64,000 nt of DNA, from contig NZ_JBHTLQ010000003.1 of assembly GCF_042679085.1 (NCBI RefSeq), forward strand, positions 86,236 to 150,235. Direction: 5' to 3'. This document shows positions 8,096 through 16,159 of this stretch, piece after piece. A model generated the notes under the pieces. It ran no database searches, was not told where the DNA came from, and worked only from the letters and a program-made list of their open reading frames with translations. The number at the start of each line of letters is the position of its first letter. The stretch's first letter is position 1. Origin of the DNA: Phenylobacterium conjunctum. GTDB taxonomy: Bacteria; Pseudomonadota; Alphaproteobacteria; Caulobacterales; Caulobacteraceae. The translations under genes were made by a program, and so were the position numbers.

Positions 8096-9312
8096 TGCGC
8101 CGCCAGGGTGTTGTGATGCCGCGACAGGATGTCGTCGGCGTTGGCCAGGAACTTCTTCACGTTGCGCGCCGCCTGGCGGATGCGGTGCTCGTTCTCCACG
8201 AGCCCGACCCGCACGAAGCCTTCGCCGTATTCGCCGAAGCCGACGCCCGGCGCCACGGCCACGCCGGCCTCTTCGATCAGCAGCTTGGAGAACAACAGCG
8301 AGCCGGCTTCCTTGAACTGCTCGGGCACCGGGGCCCAGGCGAACATGGAGGCGGGCGGCGCGGGGATATCCCAGCCGGCGCGCTTCATGGATTCCACCAG
8401 GGTGTCGCGGCGGCTCTTATAGATGGCGCGGATCTCGTCCACGCAGTCCTGCGGACCGTTCAGGGCGGTGGCGGCGGCCACCTGGATCGGCGTGTAGGCG
8501 CCGTAGTCCAGATAGGACTTCACCCGCGCCAGGGCGGCGCAGATCCGGTCATTACCGACCACCATGCCGACCCGCCAGCCGGCCATGGCGTAGGTCTTCG
8601 ACAGCGAGTTGACCTCGACGGCGATGTCCTTGGCGCCTTCGACCTGCAGGATCGAGGGCGGCGGGTTGTCGTCGAAATAGATCTCGGAATAGGCGATGTC
8701 GGAGATGACCAGCAGGTCGTGCTTCTTCGCCAGCGCCACCACGTCCTTGTAGAAATCCACGTCCACGCACTGCGCGGTCGGGTTGGACGGATAGGAGACG
8801 ATCAGCACGCTCGGCGCCGGGCTGGAGTGGCGCATGGCGGCGCTCACGCCCGACAGATAGGCCTCCGGGCTCTCGGCCGGCACGTGGCGGATCACCCCGC
8901 CGGCCATGATGAAGCCGTAGGCGTGGATCGGGTAGGCCGGGTTCGGGCACAGGATCACGTCACCGGGCGCGGTCAACGCCTGGGCGAGGTTAGCGAAGCC
9001 TTCCTTGGAGCCCAGGGTGGCGATCACCTCGCTGTCCGGGTTCAGGGTCACGCCGAACCGGCGCTGATAGTAGCCGGCCATCGCCCGGCGCAGACCGACA
9101 ATGCCCTTGGAGGCCGAGTAGCGCCCGGCCTTGGGGTCCTTGGCGGTCTCGATCAGCTTGTCGACGATGTGCTTGGGCGTCGGCATGTCGGGATTGCCCA
9201 TGCCGAAGTCGATGATGTCGATGCCTTGGCCGCGCAGGCGAGCCTTGATGCGGTTCACCTCCTCGAGGACGTAGGGCGGGAGGCGTTTGATGCGGTGGAA
9301 TTCGGGGGTCAT
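8092..9312 (-). CDS. Class I/II PLP aminotransferase, AlaC/LL-DAP aminotransferase-like
   Basis: A 406-residue fold-type I aminotransferase. It opens 'FHRIKRLPPYVLEEVNRIKARLR' and continues 'DIIDFGMGNPDMPTP', both typical of the AlaC branch. The PLP-lysine region is 'VEVNSLSKTYAMAGWRVGMVVGN' (SLSKT), with the conserved Arg near 'EGFVRVGLVENEHRIRQA'. Related enzymes make alanine from pyruvate; others serve methionine or lysine synthesis. Operon position before hom fits an amino-acid biosynthetic role. The ATG at 9312 is chosen because homology begins there; the frame stays open 30 codons further upstream but lacks family similarity. A GC-rich hairpin and a 14-codon open frame lie in the leader. 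Confidence 0.88.
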   Translation of the reverse strand: MTPEFHRIKRLPPYVLEEVNRIKARLRGQGIDIIDFGMGNPDMPTPKHIVDKLIETAKDPKAGRYSASKGIVGLRRAMAGYYQRRFGVTLNPDSEVIATLGSKEGFANLAQALTAPGDVILCPNPAYPIHAYGFIMAGGVIRHVPAESPEAYLSGVSAAMRHSSPAPSVLIVSYPSNPTAQCVDVDFYKDVVALAKKHDLLVISDIAYSEIYFDDNPPPSILQVEGAKDIAVEVNSLSKTYAMAGWRVGMVVGNDRICAALARVKSYLDYGAYTPIQVAAATALNGPQDCVDEIRAIYKSRRDTLVESMKRAGWDIPAPPASMFAWAPVPEQFKEAGSLLFSKLLIEEAGVAVAPGVGFGEYGEGFVRVGLVENEHRIRQAARNVKKFLANADDILSRHHNTLAAQ

Positions 9313-9429
9313 TTTAAGCTCATGCCGCGGCGTCCGCGGCTTTACGGGAGCTGAGGTCGCGCATGGATAGCCCCCGACCGGGGACCAGCCAAGCAGGTTC
9401 AATGGAAATTGCGCCTCCGCAGGCCCCTT

Positions 9430-9903
9430 TTATTTCTTGGGCGGCGGAGGCGGTGTAGCTCGCTGCCGAGCCTGCTTGGCGAACGCCTCCGTTGCAGCCG
9501 TTGTCGAGTCGGGTCCTTCGACCCCAGGACCGGCGGCGGCCAGGGCCCGCGCGGCGAAGCTGTCGGTGGCCGAGAGCGTCCAGGTGCTCGGCGCCGTCGC
9601 GGCGGCGAGCGCTGCGCCGTCCCCCTCGACCTCTGCCGCGGCCTTGCCCCAGGCGCGGTCGGGCCGCACGTCGGCGGGCGGCGGCGGGATGTCGGCGAAG
9701 GTCGGATAGGTCTTGGCCGCGCTGGCCAGGGTGGAGATTTCGGCGGACGCCGCCGAGGCCTTGTCAAGGCTGGCCGGCGCAAACGGGCCGGACGCGCATC
9801 CCGCGACGCCCGCGGCGGCGGACAGGCAGCCGAGCGCCACACCGACGCGCAGGGCGCGGCGGGTCAGGCGGTTCGTCACGAAAAGTCGAAGCGATGCGTT
9901 CAT
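9430..9903 (-). CDS. Hypothetical lipoprotein, Ala-rich
   Basis: A 157-residue protein of unknown function. Residues 1-36 form a signal peptide with a basic n-region (NRLTRRALR), a hydrophobic core and a VAGC lipobox at Cys36. The mature part is Ala/Pro-rich and low in complexity, contains 'YPTFADIPPPPADVRP' and ends in a run of prolines and lysines, suggesting an extended periplasmic linker rather than an enzyme. The ATG at 9903 is preferred over a start 18 codons upstream because it places the signal sequence at the N-terminus. It diverges from phaC, 82 bases away. Confidence 0.7.
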   Translation of the reverse strand: MNASLRLFVTNRLTRRALRVGVALGCLSAAAGVAGCASGPFAPASLDKASAASAEISTLASAAKTYPTFADIPPPPADVRPDRAWGKAAAEVEGDGAALAAATAPSTWTLSATDSFAARALAAAGPGVEGPDSTTAATEAFAKQARQRATPPPPPKK

Positions 9904-9985
9904 TTCCGTCCAGGTCTTATGCCATGATCGGTTTCGGCGAAAGAGCGCGGAGACCAAAGCGCCTCGTCAATGGGAGAACACGTCC

Positions 9986-12025
9986 ATGAGCGATCAATCG
10001 GCCGGCAAGTCGAAGCGTGGCGGCAAGGGGCGCAAGTCCAAGGCGGACGAGGCCCAAGCCAAGCCCGTCGAAGCCAAGCTCTCTGGGGCCAAGGCCAAGA
10101 AGCCTGCGGCCGCGACGTCCGCCGCCAAGGCTGAAGCGCCGAAGAAGAAGCCCGCCAAGATCGCTGAACCCCAGGCCGCCGCCCCGCCGCCGCCCCAGCC
10201 GGAAGCGCCGAAGTTCCAAGCCCCGCCGGGGCTTGATCCCTCGAGCCTGACGGCCGAGCAGCGCGCCGCGCTGGAGAAGCTGTCCACCAACCTGGCCCGC
10301 GCCGCCCTCACCGCCCAAGGCGCCATCGCCGAGGCGGCCCTGCGCAATGCGGACCGTCCGGCCGCCTTGTCCCCCGATCCGATGCATGTGGGGCCCGCCC
10401 TGACCGACGTCATGGGCCGGTTGGCGGCTCAGCCCGATCGGCTGGTCCGCGCCCAGGCCGACCTTTTCCAGCGCTATATGGAGCTCTGGCAGTCCGCCGC
10501 GCGTCGGGCGATGGGCGAGACCGTCGATCCCGTCGTGACGCCGGCCAAGGGCGACAAGCGATTCGCCGATCCCGACTGGAGCGAGAACCCGGTCTTCGAT
10601 GTGATCAAGCAGTCGTACCTGGTCACCTCGAACTGGCTGAACGGCCTGGTGGCTGACGTGAACGACGTCGATCCGATGACCAAGCGCCGGGTCGAGTTCT
10701 TCATGAAGATGCTGACCGACGCCTTCTCTCCGTCGAACTTCCTGGTCTCCAACCCCGCGGCCCTGCGCGAGGCCATGGCGACCCACGGGGAGTCGCTGCT
10801 GCGCGGCATGGAGAACTTCGCCGAAGACCTGGACCGCGGCGGCGGCAAGCTGGCCATCAGCCAGACCGACTATGAGATGTTCAAGATCGGCGAGAACGTC
10901 GCCACCGCGCCGGGCAAGGTCGTCTTCCAGAACGACGTCCTGCAGCTGCTGCAGTTCAATCCGACCACGCCCCAGGTGCACCAGATCCCGCTGCTGATCT
11001 TCCCGCCCTGGATCAACAAGTTCTACATCCTGGACCTGCGGCCCGAGAACTCGATGATCCGCTGGCTGTGCGACCAGGGGATCACGGTCTTCGTGGCCTC
11101 CTGGGTCAATCCGGACGTCGAACTCGCGACCAAGACCTTCGAAGATTACATGCGCGAGGGCATCTACGAGGCCTCCGCGGCGGTGATGAAGCAGGCCGAC
11201 GTCGATCGGGTGAACACCGTCGGCTACTGCATTGGCGGGACGCTTTTGTCGGCGACCCTGGCCCACATGGCGGCCCGGGGCGACACCCGGATCAATTCGG
11301 CCACCTTCTTCGCGGCCCAGCAGGACTTCGCCGAGGCCGGGGACCTGCTGCTGTTCACCAACGAGGACTGGCTGAAGGATCTGGAGCAACGGATGGACGC
11401 CGGCGGCGGCGTGCTGCCCGGCAAGGACATGGCCGACACCTTCAATGTGCTCCGGTCCAACGACCTAATCTGGTCGTTCTTCGTGAACAACTACCTGATG
11501 GGCAAGGAGCCCAAGCCCTTCGACCTCTTGTTCTGGAATTCCGACCAGACGCGGATGCCGAAGACCCTGCACCTGTTCTATCTGCGCAAGTTCTACGGCG
11601 AGAACGCCCTGGCCAAGGGCGAACTGGTTCTGGACAACGTGCCGCTGGACCTTGGGAAGGTGAAGACGCCGGTCTATGTGCAGTCTTCGAAGGAAGACCA
11701 CATCGCCCCGGCCCGCTCGGTGTATCGCGGCGCAAAACTGTTCGGTGGCCCGGTGACCTTCATGATGGCGGGCTCGGGTCACATCGCCGGGGTGATCAAC
11801 GCCCCCGTCGCCCAGAAGTACCAGCACTGGACCAATTCCGAGCTGCCGCCGACCGTCGAAGAGTGGATGGCCGGAGCCAAGGAGACGCCCGGCTCCTGGT
11901 GGCCGAACTGGGCCGAGTGGCTGAAGGCCAAGTCAGGTCCAATGGTGCCGGCTCGCGATCCGACCAAGGGGCCCCTGCCCCCGCTGGAAGACGCGCCGGG
12001 CAGCTATGTGAAGGTGGTGTCCTAG
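9986..12025 (+). CDS. phaC: Class I polyhydroxyalkanoate synthase with Lys/Ala-rich N-terminal tail
   Basis: A 679-residue enzyme polymerising (R)-3-hydroxyacyl-CoA into storage polyester. The lipase-like box is GYCIGG with nucleophile Cys415. Asp571 (in SKEDHIAP) and His599 (in GSGHIAG) complete the triad, and 'FPPWINKFYILDL' is the PhaC core entry. The first ~95 residues precede the usual PhaC_N domain and are rich in Lys, Ala and Pro (KAKKPAAATSAAKAEAPKKK), resembling histone H1/PhaF tails. The ATG at 9986 has GGGAGAA about eight bases upstream. The stop codon overlaps the stop of the convergent lipoprotein gene. No phaA/B/R is nearby. Confidence 0.96.
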   Translation: MSDQSAGKSKRGGKGRKSKADEAQAKPVEAKLSGAKAKKPAAATSAAKAEAPKKKPAKIAEPQAAAPPPPQPEAPKFQAPPGLDPSSLTAEQRAALEKLSTNLARAALTAQGAIAEAALRNADRPAALSPDPMHVGPALTDVMGRLAAQPDRLVRAQADLFQRYMELWQSAARRAMGETVDPVVTPAKGDKRFADPDWSENPVFDVIKQSYLVTSNWLNGLVADVNDVDPMTKRRVEFFMKMLTDAFSPSNFLVSNPAALREAMATHGESLLRGMENFAEDLDRGGGKLAISQTDYEMFKIGENVATAPGKVVFQNDVLQLLQFNPTTPQVHQIPLLIFPPWINKFYILDLRPENSMIRWLCDQGITVFVASWVNPDVELATKTFEDYMREGIYEASAAVMKQADVDRVNTVGYCIGGTLLSATLAHMAARGDTRINSATFFAAQQDFAEAGDLLLFTNEDWLKDLEQRMDAGGGVLPGKDMADTFNVLRSNDLIWSFFVNNYLMGKEPKPFDLLFWNSDQTRMPKTLHLFYLRKFYGENALAKGELVLDNVPLDLGKVKTPVYVQSSKEDHIAPARSVYRGAKLFGGPVTFMMAGSGHIAGVINAPVAQKYQHWTNSELPPTVEEWMAGAKETPGSWWPNWAEWLKAKSGPMVPARDPTKGPLPPLEDAPGSYVKVVS

Positions 12026-12870
12026 GGCTGGTTCTGGCGCGGCAGGGTCTTGAGCCGCAGCAGGACGACCAGGGCCCCAATCGGGGGGGCGAAATGGAAG
12101 ATCCAGGGCGCCAGGGGTGACTGGCCCTTGGTCGCCGCGACGCCGAACAGGTTGACCGCCTGCCACTGGGCGCCCAGCGCCCCGGTCGTCCAGTTGATCC
12201 AGACCGTGCCGACGCCCACGAAGGCGCCCAGCACCCACCACCACTTGAACTTCAGGCCCGGGCTGCGCGCCGCGGCGACGGCGGTCAGCACCATGATCAC
12301 CGGCGAGCCAACAAGCCCCACCAGGAAGGCCAGATGGACGAGACCCTTGCCAGGCGCGAGGAAGCCATTGGCCTTGACTGCGGCCGAGGTCACCGGCTGG
12401 GCGGTGATGGCGACCACGCGATAGAGCTTCACTTCGCGGAACGGGTCCTTGCCGGTCAGCTTCTGGCCGCGGTCATAGACCCGCTTGGTCCCGGCCAGTT
12501 CCACTGTGAGATCCACCGCCACCTCGCGGCCGGAGAAGCCATAGAGATAGCGGAGGGTGCTGAGCTCGACTTGAGTCTCACGGCCCAGGAGCGGCGGGCG
12601 AGTGCGTTCCGACTCGATCAGCTTGATCCGCCACGGCGGTTCCTTGGGGAACAGGTCGCGGACCAGGACGATCTTTGGCGCGTGATCCGGGTCGGCCATG
12701 AAGCCGGCGCTGAGCGCGGGGTCGATGGCGGGCCAGTCGTCACGTTGGACCGCGTCGATGAAGCGGCGGCCCAGCCGGTCGGCATCGGGTTCGGCCTGCA
12801 GCTTGCTGCAGCCCGCCAGGAGCAGGGCCAGGCCCAGCACGACCGCGATTCTGCCTAGCACCCTGCCCAA
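12022..12870 (-). CDS. Membrane-anchored lipoprotein of unknown function
   Basis: About 282 residues. A short n-region and hydrophobic core (IAVVLGLALLLAGC) end in a lipobox with Cys21. The periplasmic part (about 22-165) includes 'GRRFIDAVQRDDWPAIDPALSAGF'; the C-terminal third has three hydrophobic segments (LAFLVGLVGSPVIMVLTAVAA; WWVLGAFVGVGTVWINW; FAPPIGALVVLL). A lipoprotein with transmembrane helices is unusual, so the Cys might not be lipidated. The TTG at 12870 is chosen because GGAGG lies five bases upstream; translation could also begin further upstream. I do not recognise the family. Confidence 0.65.
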   Translation of the reverse strand: MGRVLGRIAVVLGLALLLAGCSKLQAEPDADRLGRRFIDAVQRDDWPAIDPALSAGFMADPDHAPKIVLVRDLFPKEPPWRIKLIESERTRPPLLGRETQVELSTLRYLYGFSGREVAVDLTVELAGTKRVYDRGQKLTGKDPFREVKLYRVVAITAQPVTSAAVKANGFLAPGKGLVHLAFLVGLVGSPVIMVLTAVAAARSPGLKFKWWWVLGAFVGVGTVWINWTTGALGAQWQAVNLFGVAATKGQSPLAPWIFHFAPPIGALVVLLRLKTLPRQNQP

Positions 12871-12931
12871 GCCGGCCTCCGCCCCGAAATCGGAGGGGAA
12901 CCTAGGGCCAGGGGCCGCGTGGGGCAATCGC

Positions 12932-13426
12932 TCAGGCCGCGACGAACTTCAACGCCAGACCGTTGTTGCAGTAGCGCAGGCCGGTGGGCCGGGGACCGTC
13001 ATTGAACACGTGGCCCTGGTGGCCCAGGCATTGGGCGCAGTGATACTCGGTCCGCGGGACGCCGATCTTGAAGTCGGTCTTCGTGCCCAGGGCGCCGGGG
13101 ATGGCGCGGTAAAAGCTCGGCCAGCCGGTGCCGCTCTCGTACTTCCAGTCGGACTTGAACAGCGGCAGACCGCAGCCAAGGCAGGCGAAGACGCCCTTGC
13201 GATGCTCCTTCAGGAGCGGGCTCGTGCCCGGGCGTTCCGTCGCCTCTCGGCGCAGCACCTGATAGCTGTCCCCATCCAGCCGCTTGCGCCAGTCGGCGTC
13301 GGCGATCCTGCGCCATGGCGATGAGGCATAGGCGTCGGCGGCCAGGGCCTCGGCCGAGGTCAGGGCTGTCAGGGCGAAGGCGGTGGCCCCCAGCAGGCGG
13401 CGGCGATCGATGTTTGGCGTGCTCAT
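12932..13426 (-). CDS. msrB: Peptide-methionine (R)-S-oxide reductase MsrB, exported
   Basis: A 164-residue repair enzyme reducing methionine-R-sulfoxide. The N-terminus is a Tat-type signal (DRRRLLGATAFAL, cleavage near Ala30), so it should act in the periplasm. Structural zinc ligands are C82-x2-C85 and C130-x2-C133, the active-site His/Asp region is HQGHVFND, and the catalytic Cys is 153 in RYCNNGLAL, where most homologues have RYCINS. 'ESGTGWPSFYRAI' is the substrate-binding Trp motif. It is transcribed leftward, just before the lipoprotein gene. Confidence 0.94.
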   Translation of the reverse strand: MSTPNIDRRRLLGATAFALTALTSAEALAADAYASSPWRRIADADWRKRLDGDSYQVLRREATERPGTSPLLKEHRKGVFACLGCGLPLFKSDWKYESGTGWPSFYRAIPGALGTKTDFKIGVPRTEYHCAQCLGHQGHVFNDGPRPTGLRYCNNGLALKFVAA

Positions 13427-13462
13427 GTCTCCAGATACGGTCCCGACCGCCGTCTGGTTACA

Positions 13463-13915
13463 TCATGACGCAGGATTTTCGCCGCGCCAGACATAGAGCA
13501 CGTCCGGCTCGCGCTCTTCGTTGTCCTGACCATCGGTCATGGTCTCGATTTGGAAGCCGCGCTGCTCGTAGAAGGCGCGGGCGCGGGCGTTCTTCTGGAA
13601 GGTCCAGAGCCTGCGTTCAGAACCGTCCGCCAGCGCCTTGGCGAGCAGGTCCGGCCCAACGCCCCTGCCCTGCGCTTCCGGCGCGACATAGAGTTGATCG
13701 ATCCATCCGGGCTTGAAGGCGATATAGCCCAGGATGCGTCCTTGTCCCTCGGCGACCCAGAGCTCGCAGGCGGGCATGAGGACGTTGGCGATGAAGCCCT
13801 CCGTCTCCGCCGCCGTATGCAGGTCCGGCAGGAAAGGCAGCGAGGTCCGCATGGTGCGGTGATGCAGGCGCCCGATCTCGCCGGCGTCGGCGAGGCTCGC
13901 GCGCCTCAGGATCAC
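13463..13915 (-). CDS. GNAT family N-acetyltransferase
   Basis: A 150-residue acetyl-CoA-dependent transferase. The acetyl-CoA-binding motif A is 'QLYVAPEAQGRGVGPDLLAKAL' (Q/RxxGxG/A), followed by 'ERRLWTFQKNARARAFYEQRGFQIE', the classic C-terminal GNAT motif. Substrate unknown. The GTG start overlaps the stop of argC by four bases, so it is translationally coupled to arginine biosynthesis; whether it acts in that pathway is only a guess. Confidence 0.85.
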   Translation of the reverse strand: MILRRASLADAGEIGRLHHRTMRTSLPFLPDLHTAAETEGFIANVLMPACELWVAEGQGRILGYIAFKPGWIDQLYVAPEAQGRGVGPDLLAKALADGSERRLWTFQKNARARAFYEQRGFQIETMTDGQDNEEREPDVLYVWRGENPAS

Positions 13916-14892
13916 AGGCCAGCGCCTTCCGGCAGGCCCAGCATCAGGTTCAGGTTCTGAACTGCGGCGCCCGAAGCGCCCTTGCCCAGGTTGTCCAGCA
14001 GGGCGACGAGGCGGACCTGCTGACGATCATCATTGCCGAACACATAGAGTTCGATGCGGTTCGTGCCATTCAGCGCCTCGGGGTCCAGCACCTCATTGTA
14101 GCCGCCGGCGCCGGCTCGCGCCTTCTGCAGGTCGGCGCAGGCCTGGGCGCTGGCCACGCCCACAAAGGTCTCGCCGGCATAGGCCTCGGCCAAGGCGTCG
14201 CGCAGCTGGGCCGAGGTCGGCTTGGCCGGCAGGGTCCAGGTCTGCAGCGGGATCTCGACCAGCATGCCCTGGGCGTAACGGCCGACCGCCGGGGAGAACA
14301 GCGGCGCGTGGCTGAGGCCCGTATAGGCCGACATCTCCGGCAGGTGCTTGTGCGCTAGGTTCAGGCCATAGGCGCGGAAGGCGTCCTGCCGGCCCGCGGG
14401 CTGGGGCTGTAGTTCAAACTCTTCGATCAGGCCGCGACCGCCGCCGGAATAGCCGGACACCCCGTGGACCGACAGGGGCTGTTCGGCGGGCACAAGGCCG
14501 GCGCGCACCAGGGGGGCCATCAGGGCGATGAAGCCCGTCGACCAGCAGCCGGGATTGCTGACCCGCTTGGAGGCCTGGATGGCTTCGCGATGGCCCGGCT
14601 TCCATTCCGGAAAGCCGAACACCCAGTTGGGATCGACCCGGTGGGCGGTGGAGGGATCCACCACCTTCACATCCGGATTGGTGATCAGGCTGACGGCTTC
14701 CTTGGCGCCCTCGTCGGGCAGGCACAGGATCGCGACATCGACGCTGTTAAGCAGCTCGGCGCGTGCGGCAGAGTCCTTGCGCAGGGCCGGATCGATGGAG
14801 ACCACGGTCAGGTCCGTGCGGGTCTCCAGGCGCTGGCGGATCTGCAGGCCCGTCGTGCCGGCCTCGCCATCGATGAACACCTTGTGGGTCAT
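13912..14892 (-). CDS. argC: N-acetyl-gamma-glutamyl-phosphate reductase, type 2
   Basis: A 326-residue enzyme of arginine synthesis reducing N-acetylglutamyl phosphate to the semialdehyde. 'VFIDGEAGTTGLQIRQRL' identifies the type 2 branch, which is shorter than E. coli ArgC at the N-terminus. The catalytic Cys is 116 in SNPGCWSTGFIAL; 'HGVSGYSGGGRG' is also conserved. The ATG at 14892 begins the conserved fold. It lies 33 bases downstream of the hairpin terminating rplM-rpsI, so it probably has its own promoter or receives read-through. Confidence 0.96.
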   Translation of the reverse strand: MTHKVFIDGEAGTTGLQIRQRLETRTDLTVVSIDPALRKDSAARAELLNSVDVAILCLPDEGAKEAVSLITNPDVKVVDPSTAHRVDPNWVFGFPEWKPGHREAIQASKRVSNPGCWSTGFIALMAPLVRAGLVPAEQPLSVHGVSGYSGGGRGLIEEFELQPQPAGRQDAFRAYGLNLAHKHLPEMSAYTGLSHAPLFSPAVGRYAQGMLVEIPLQTWTLPAKPTSAQLRDALAEAYAGETFVGVASAQACADLQKARAGAGGYNEVLDPEALNGTNRIELYVFGNDDRQQVRLVALLDNLGKGASGAAVQNLNLMLGLPEGAGL

Positions 14893-14925
14893 GGTCCTGA
14901 TCCTGAATTCGTAAGCCAGATAGCA

Positions 14926-14959
14926 GAAGGGGCGCCTCGGTTGCCCGAAGCGCCCCTTC
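14926..14959 (-). terminator. Hairpin terminator after rplM-rpsI
   Basis: GAAGGGGCGC and GCGCCCCTTC pair as a 10-bp stem extended by an inner TCGG/CCGA stem across one mismatch, closing on a TTGC loop. On the minus strand it follows the rpsI stop and is trailed by a short T-containing tract (TTCTGCTAT). Confidence 0.7.
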
Positions 14960-14983
14960 CAAACGCGAGGTGTCGCGCGCGGG

Positions 14984-15460
14984 TTAGCGCTTCGAGAACT
15001 GGAAGCTACGGCGGGCCTTGGCCTTACCGTACTTCTTACGCTCGACGACACGCGGGTCGCGGGTCAGGAAGCCGTGCGGCTTCAGGACCGGACGCAGACC
15101 CGGCTCGTAATAGGTCAGAGCCTTGGCGATGCCGTGACGCACGGCGCCCGCCTGGCCGGACAGGCCGGAGCCTTCCACCGAGACGATGACGTCGAACTGG
15201 CCCAGGCGATCCGCCACTTCCAGCGGCTGCGCGATCATCATGCGCAGCACCGGACGGGCGAAATAGACTTCCTGGTCGCGGCCGTTGATGGTGATCTGGC
15301 CCTTGCCGGGCTTGATCCACACGCGGGCGACGGCGTTCTTCCGCTTGCCGGTCGCATAGGCGCGGCCTTGGGCGTCGATCTTCGGCTCGCGCACCACAGC
15401 TTCAGACTGCGGGTTCGAGGAGAGGCTTTGCAGGGCCTCGAAGCCTTGAGGTTCGGACAT
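14984..15460 (-). CDS. rpsI: 30S ribosomal protein S9
   Basis: A 158-residue ribosomal protein. The S9 core starts at about residue 30 (GRAYATGKRKNAVARVWIKPG) and ends in the universally conserved C-terminal tail '...RRSFQFSKR', which reaches the P-site tRNA. 'GGLSGQAGAVRHGIAKAL'-like glycine-rich region is present as EGSGLSGQAGAVRHGIAKAL. The ~28-residue N-terminal extension is typical of alphaproteobacteria. The ATG at 15460 lies five bases after the rplM stop, the standard L13-S9 operon. Confidence 0.98.
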   Translation of the reverse strand: MSEPQGFEALQSLSSNPQSEAVVREPKIDAQGRAYATGKRKNAVARVWIKPGKGQITINGRDQEVYFARPVLRMMIAQPLEVADRLGQFDVIVSVEGSGLSGQAGAVRHGIAKALTYYEPGLRPVLKPHGFLTRDPRVVERKKYGKAKARRSFQFSKR

Positions 15461-15465
15461 CTGTC

Positions 15466-15936
15466 TTACAGGCTCCGCACGTTCTTGGCGTTCAGCGAGG
15501 CGAACGCGATGGTCTCGGGGGCTTGCGCTTCGTGCGGGTGCTCGGCGCTGTTGTAGATGCGCAGGTGCGTCATCTGCTTGCGGGCCAGCGGGCTTTCCTT
15601 CGGCAGCATGCGCTCGACGGCCTTTTGCAGGACGCGCTCGGGATGCTTGCCGCCCAGGATCTGCCCGGCGGTGCGTTCCTTGACGCCGCCCGGATGGCCG
15701 GTGTGCCAGTAGAACACCTTGTCCGTCAGCTTCTTGCCGGTGAACTTCACCTTGTCGGCGTTGATCACGACGACATAGTCGCCGCAATCGACGTGCGGGG
15801 TGTAGTCAGGGCGGTGCTTGCCGCGAAGACGCATGGCGATGAACGAAGCGAGGCGGCCGACCACGGCGTTCTCGGCGTCGATCACGATCCACTTCTTCTC
15901 GACGTCGGCGGGCTTCAGCGAAGCCGTCGTCTTCAT
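15466..15936 (-). CDS. rplM: 50S ribosomal protein L13
   Basis: A 156-residue ribosomal protein. Conserved segments are 'KKWIVIDAENAVVGRLAS', 'HVDCGDYVVVINADKVKFTGKK', 'KVFYWHTGHPGGVKERTAGQIL' and 'AVERMLPKESPLARKQMTHLRIY'. The second of two tandem ATG codons (15936) is used here, matching related proteins that begin MKTTASLKP; 15939 is equally possible. It is the first gene of the rplM-rpsI operon and is divergent from the PhoX gene. Confidence 0.97.
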   Translation of the reverse strand: MKTTASLKPADVEKKWIVIDAENAVVGRLASFIAMRLRGKHRPDYTPHVDCGDYVVVINADKVKFTGKKLTDKVFYWHTGHPGGVKERTAGQILGGKHPERVLQKAVERMLPKESPLARKQMTHLRIYNSAEHPHEAQAPETIAFASLNAKNVRSL

Positions 15937-15993
15937 CATAGGAACGATCCGTACGTTAGTCGTCACGGGCGGCGCCCGCGATCAGAGGGCGCG

Positions 15994-16022
15994 CAGGTAC
16001 GACACTCCCAAGACACTGTCAA
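15994..16022 (-). promoter_or_regulatory. Candidate housekeeping promoter of rplM-rpsI
   Basis: On the minus strand a perfect TTGACA (16022-16017) is followed after 17 bases by TACCTG (15999-15994), a weak -10. This would start transcription roughly 50 bases before the rplM start. The -35 is convincing; the -10 is not. Confidence 0.4.
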
Positions 16023-16050
16023 TCACTGTCGAGCCAAAAATCTCGCAAAC

Positions 16051-16092
16051 CCTTATCCGATAAGGCGTTGTCGATATAGGTATCCAGATACC
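16051..16092. promoter_or_regulatory. Two neighbouring palindromes in the rplM/phoX divergent region
   Basis: CCTTATC-C-GATAAGG (16051-16065, perfect 7-bp arms) and GGTATC-CA-GATACC (16079-16092, perfect 6-bp arms) share a TATC..GATA core, with centres about 28 bases apart. They lie between the rplM promoter and the PhoX gene and look like a pair of dimer-binding operators. The regulator is unknown. Confidence 0.4.
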
Positions 16093-16094
16093 GC

Positions 16095-16109
16095 GTCAAC
16101 GGACCGTCA
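16095..16109 (+). promoter_or_regulatory. Possible Pho-box-like direct repeat upstream of the PhoX gene
   Basis: GTCA occurs at 16095-16098 and again at 16106-16109, an 11-base period within CGTCAACGGAC / CGTCACGGAAC. PhoB boxes consist of 11-base direct repeats with a TGTCA-type core. It lies about 50 bases upstream of the start codon. The match is partial. Confidence 0.25.
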
Positions 16110-16159
16110 CGGAACTATGGTGCAAGTCCTGCGACCTCCTCCCACCCCAGGCTCCCAGA

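Noticed and set aside
9713..9985. N-terminal extension of PhaC by 91 codons
   Set aside because: The extension overlaps the promoter region and the divergent lipoprotein gene. A ribosome site and the expected start support 9986.
13315..13716. Plus-strand frame over msrB and the acetyltransferase
   Set aside because: Arg/Ser/Pro-rich composition without domain, and it straddles two good genes on the other strand.
14893..15051. Extended ArgC start upstream
   Set aside because: The extra residues run through the terminator hairpin of rpsI and resemble no ArgC.
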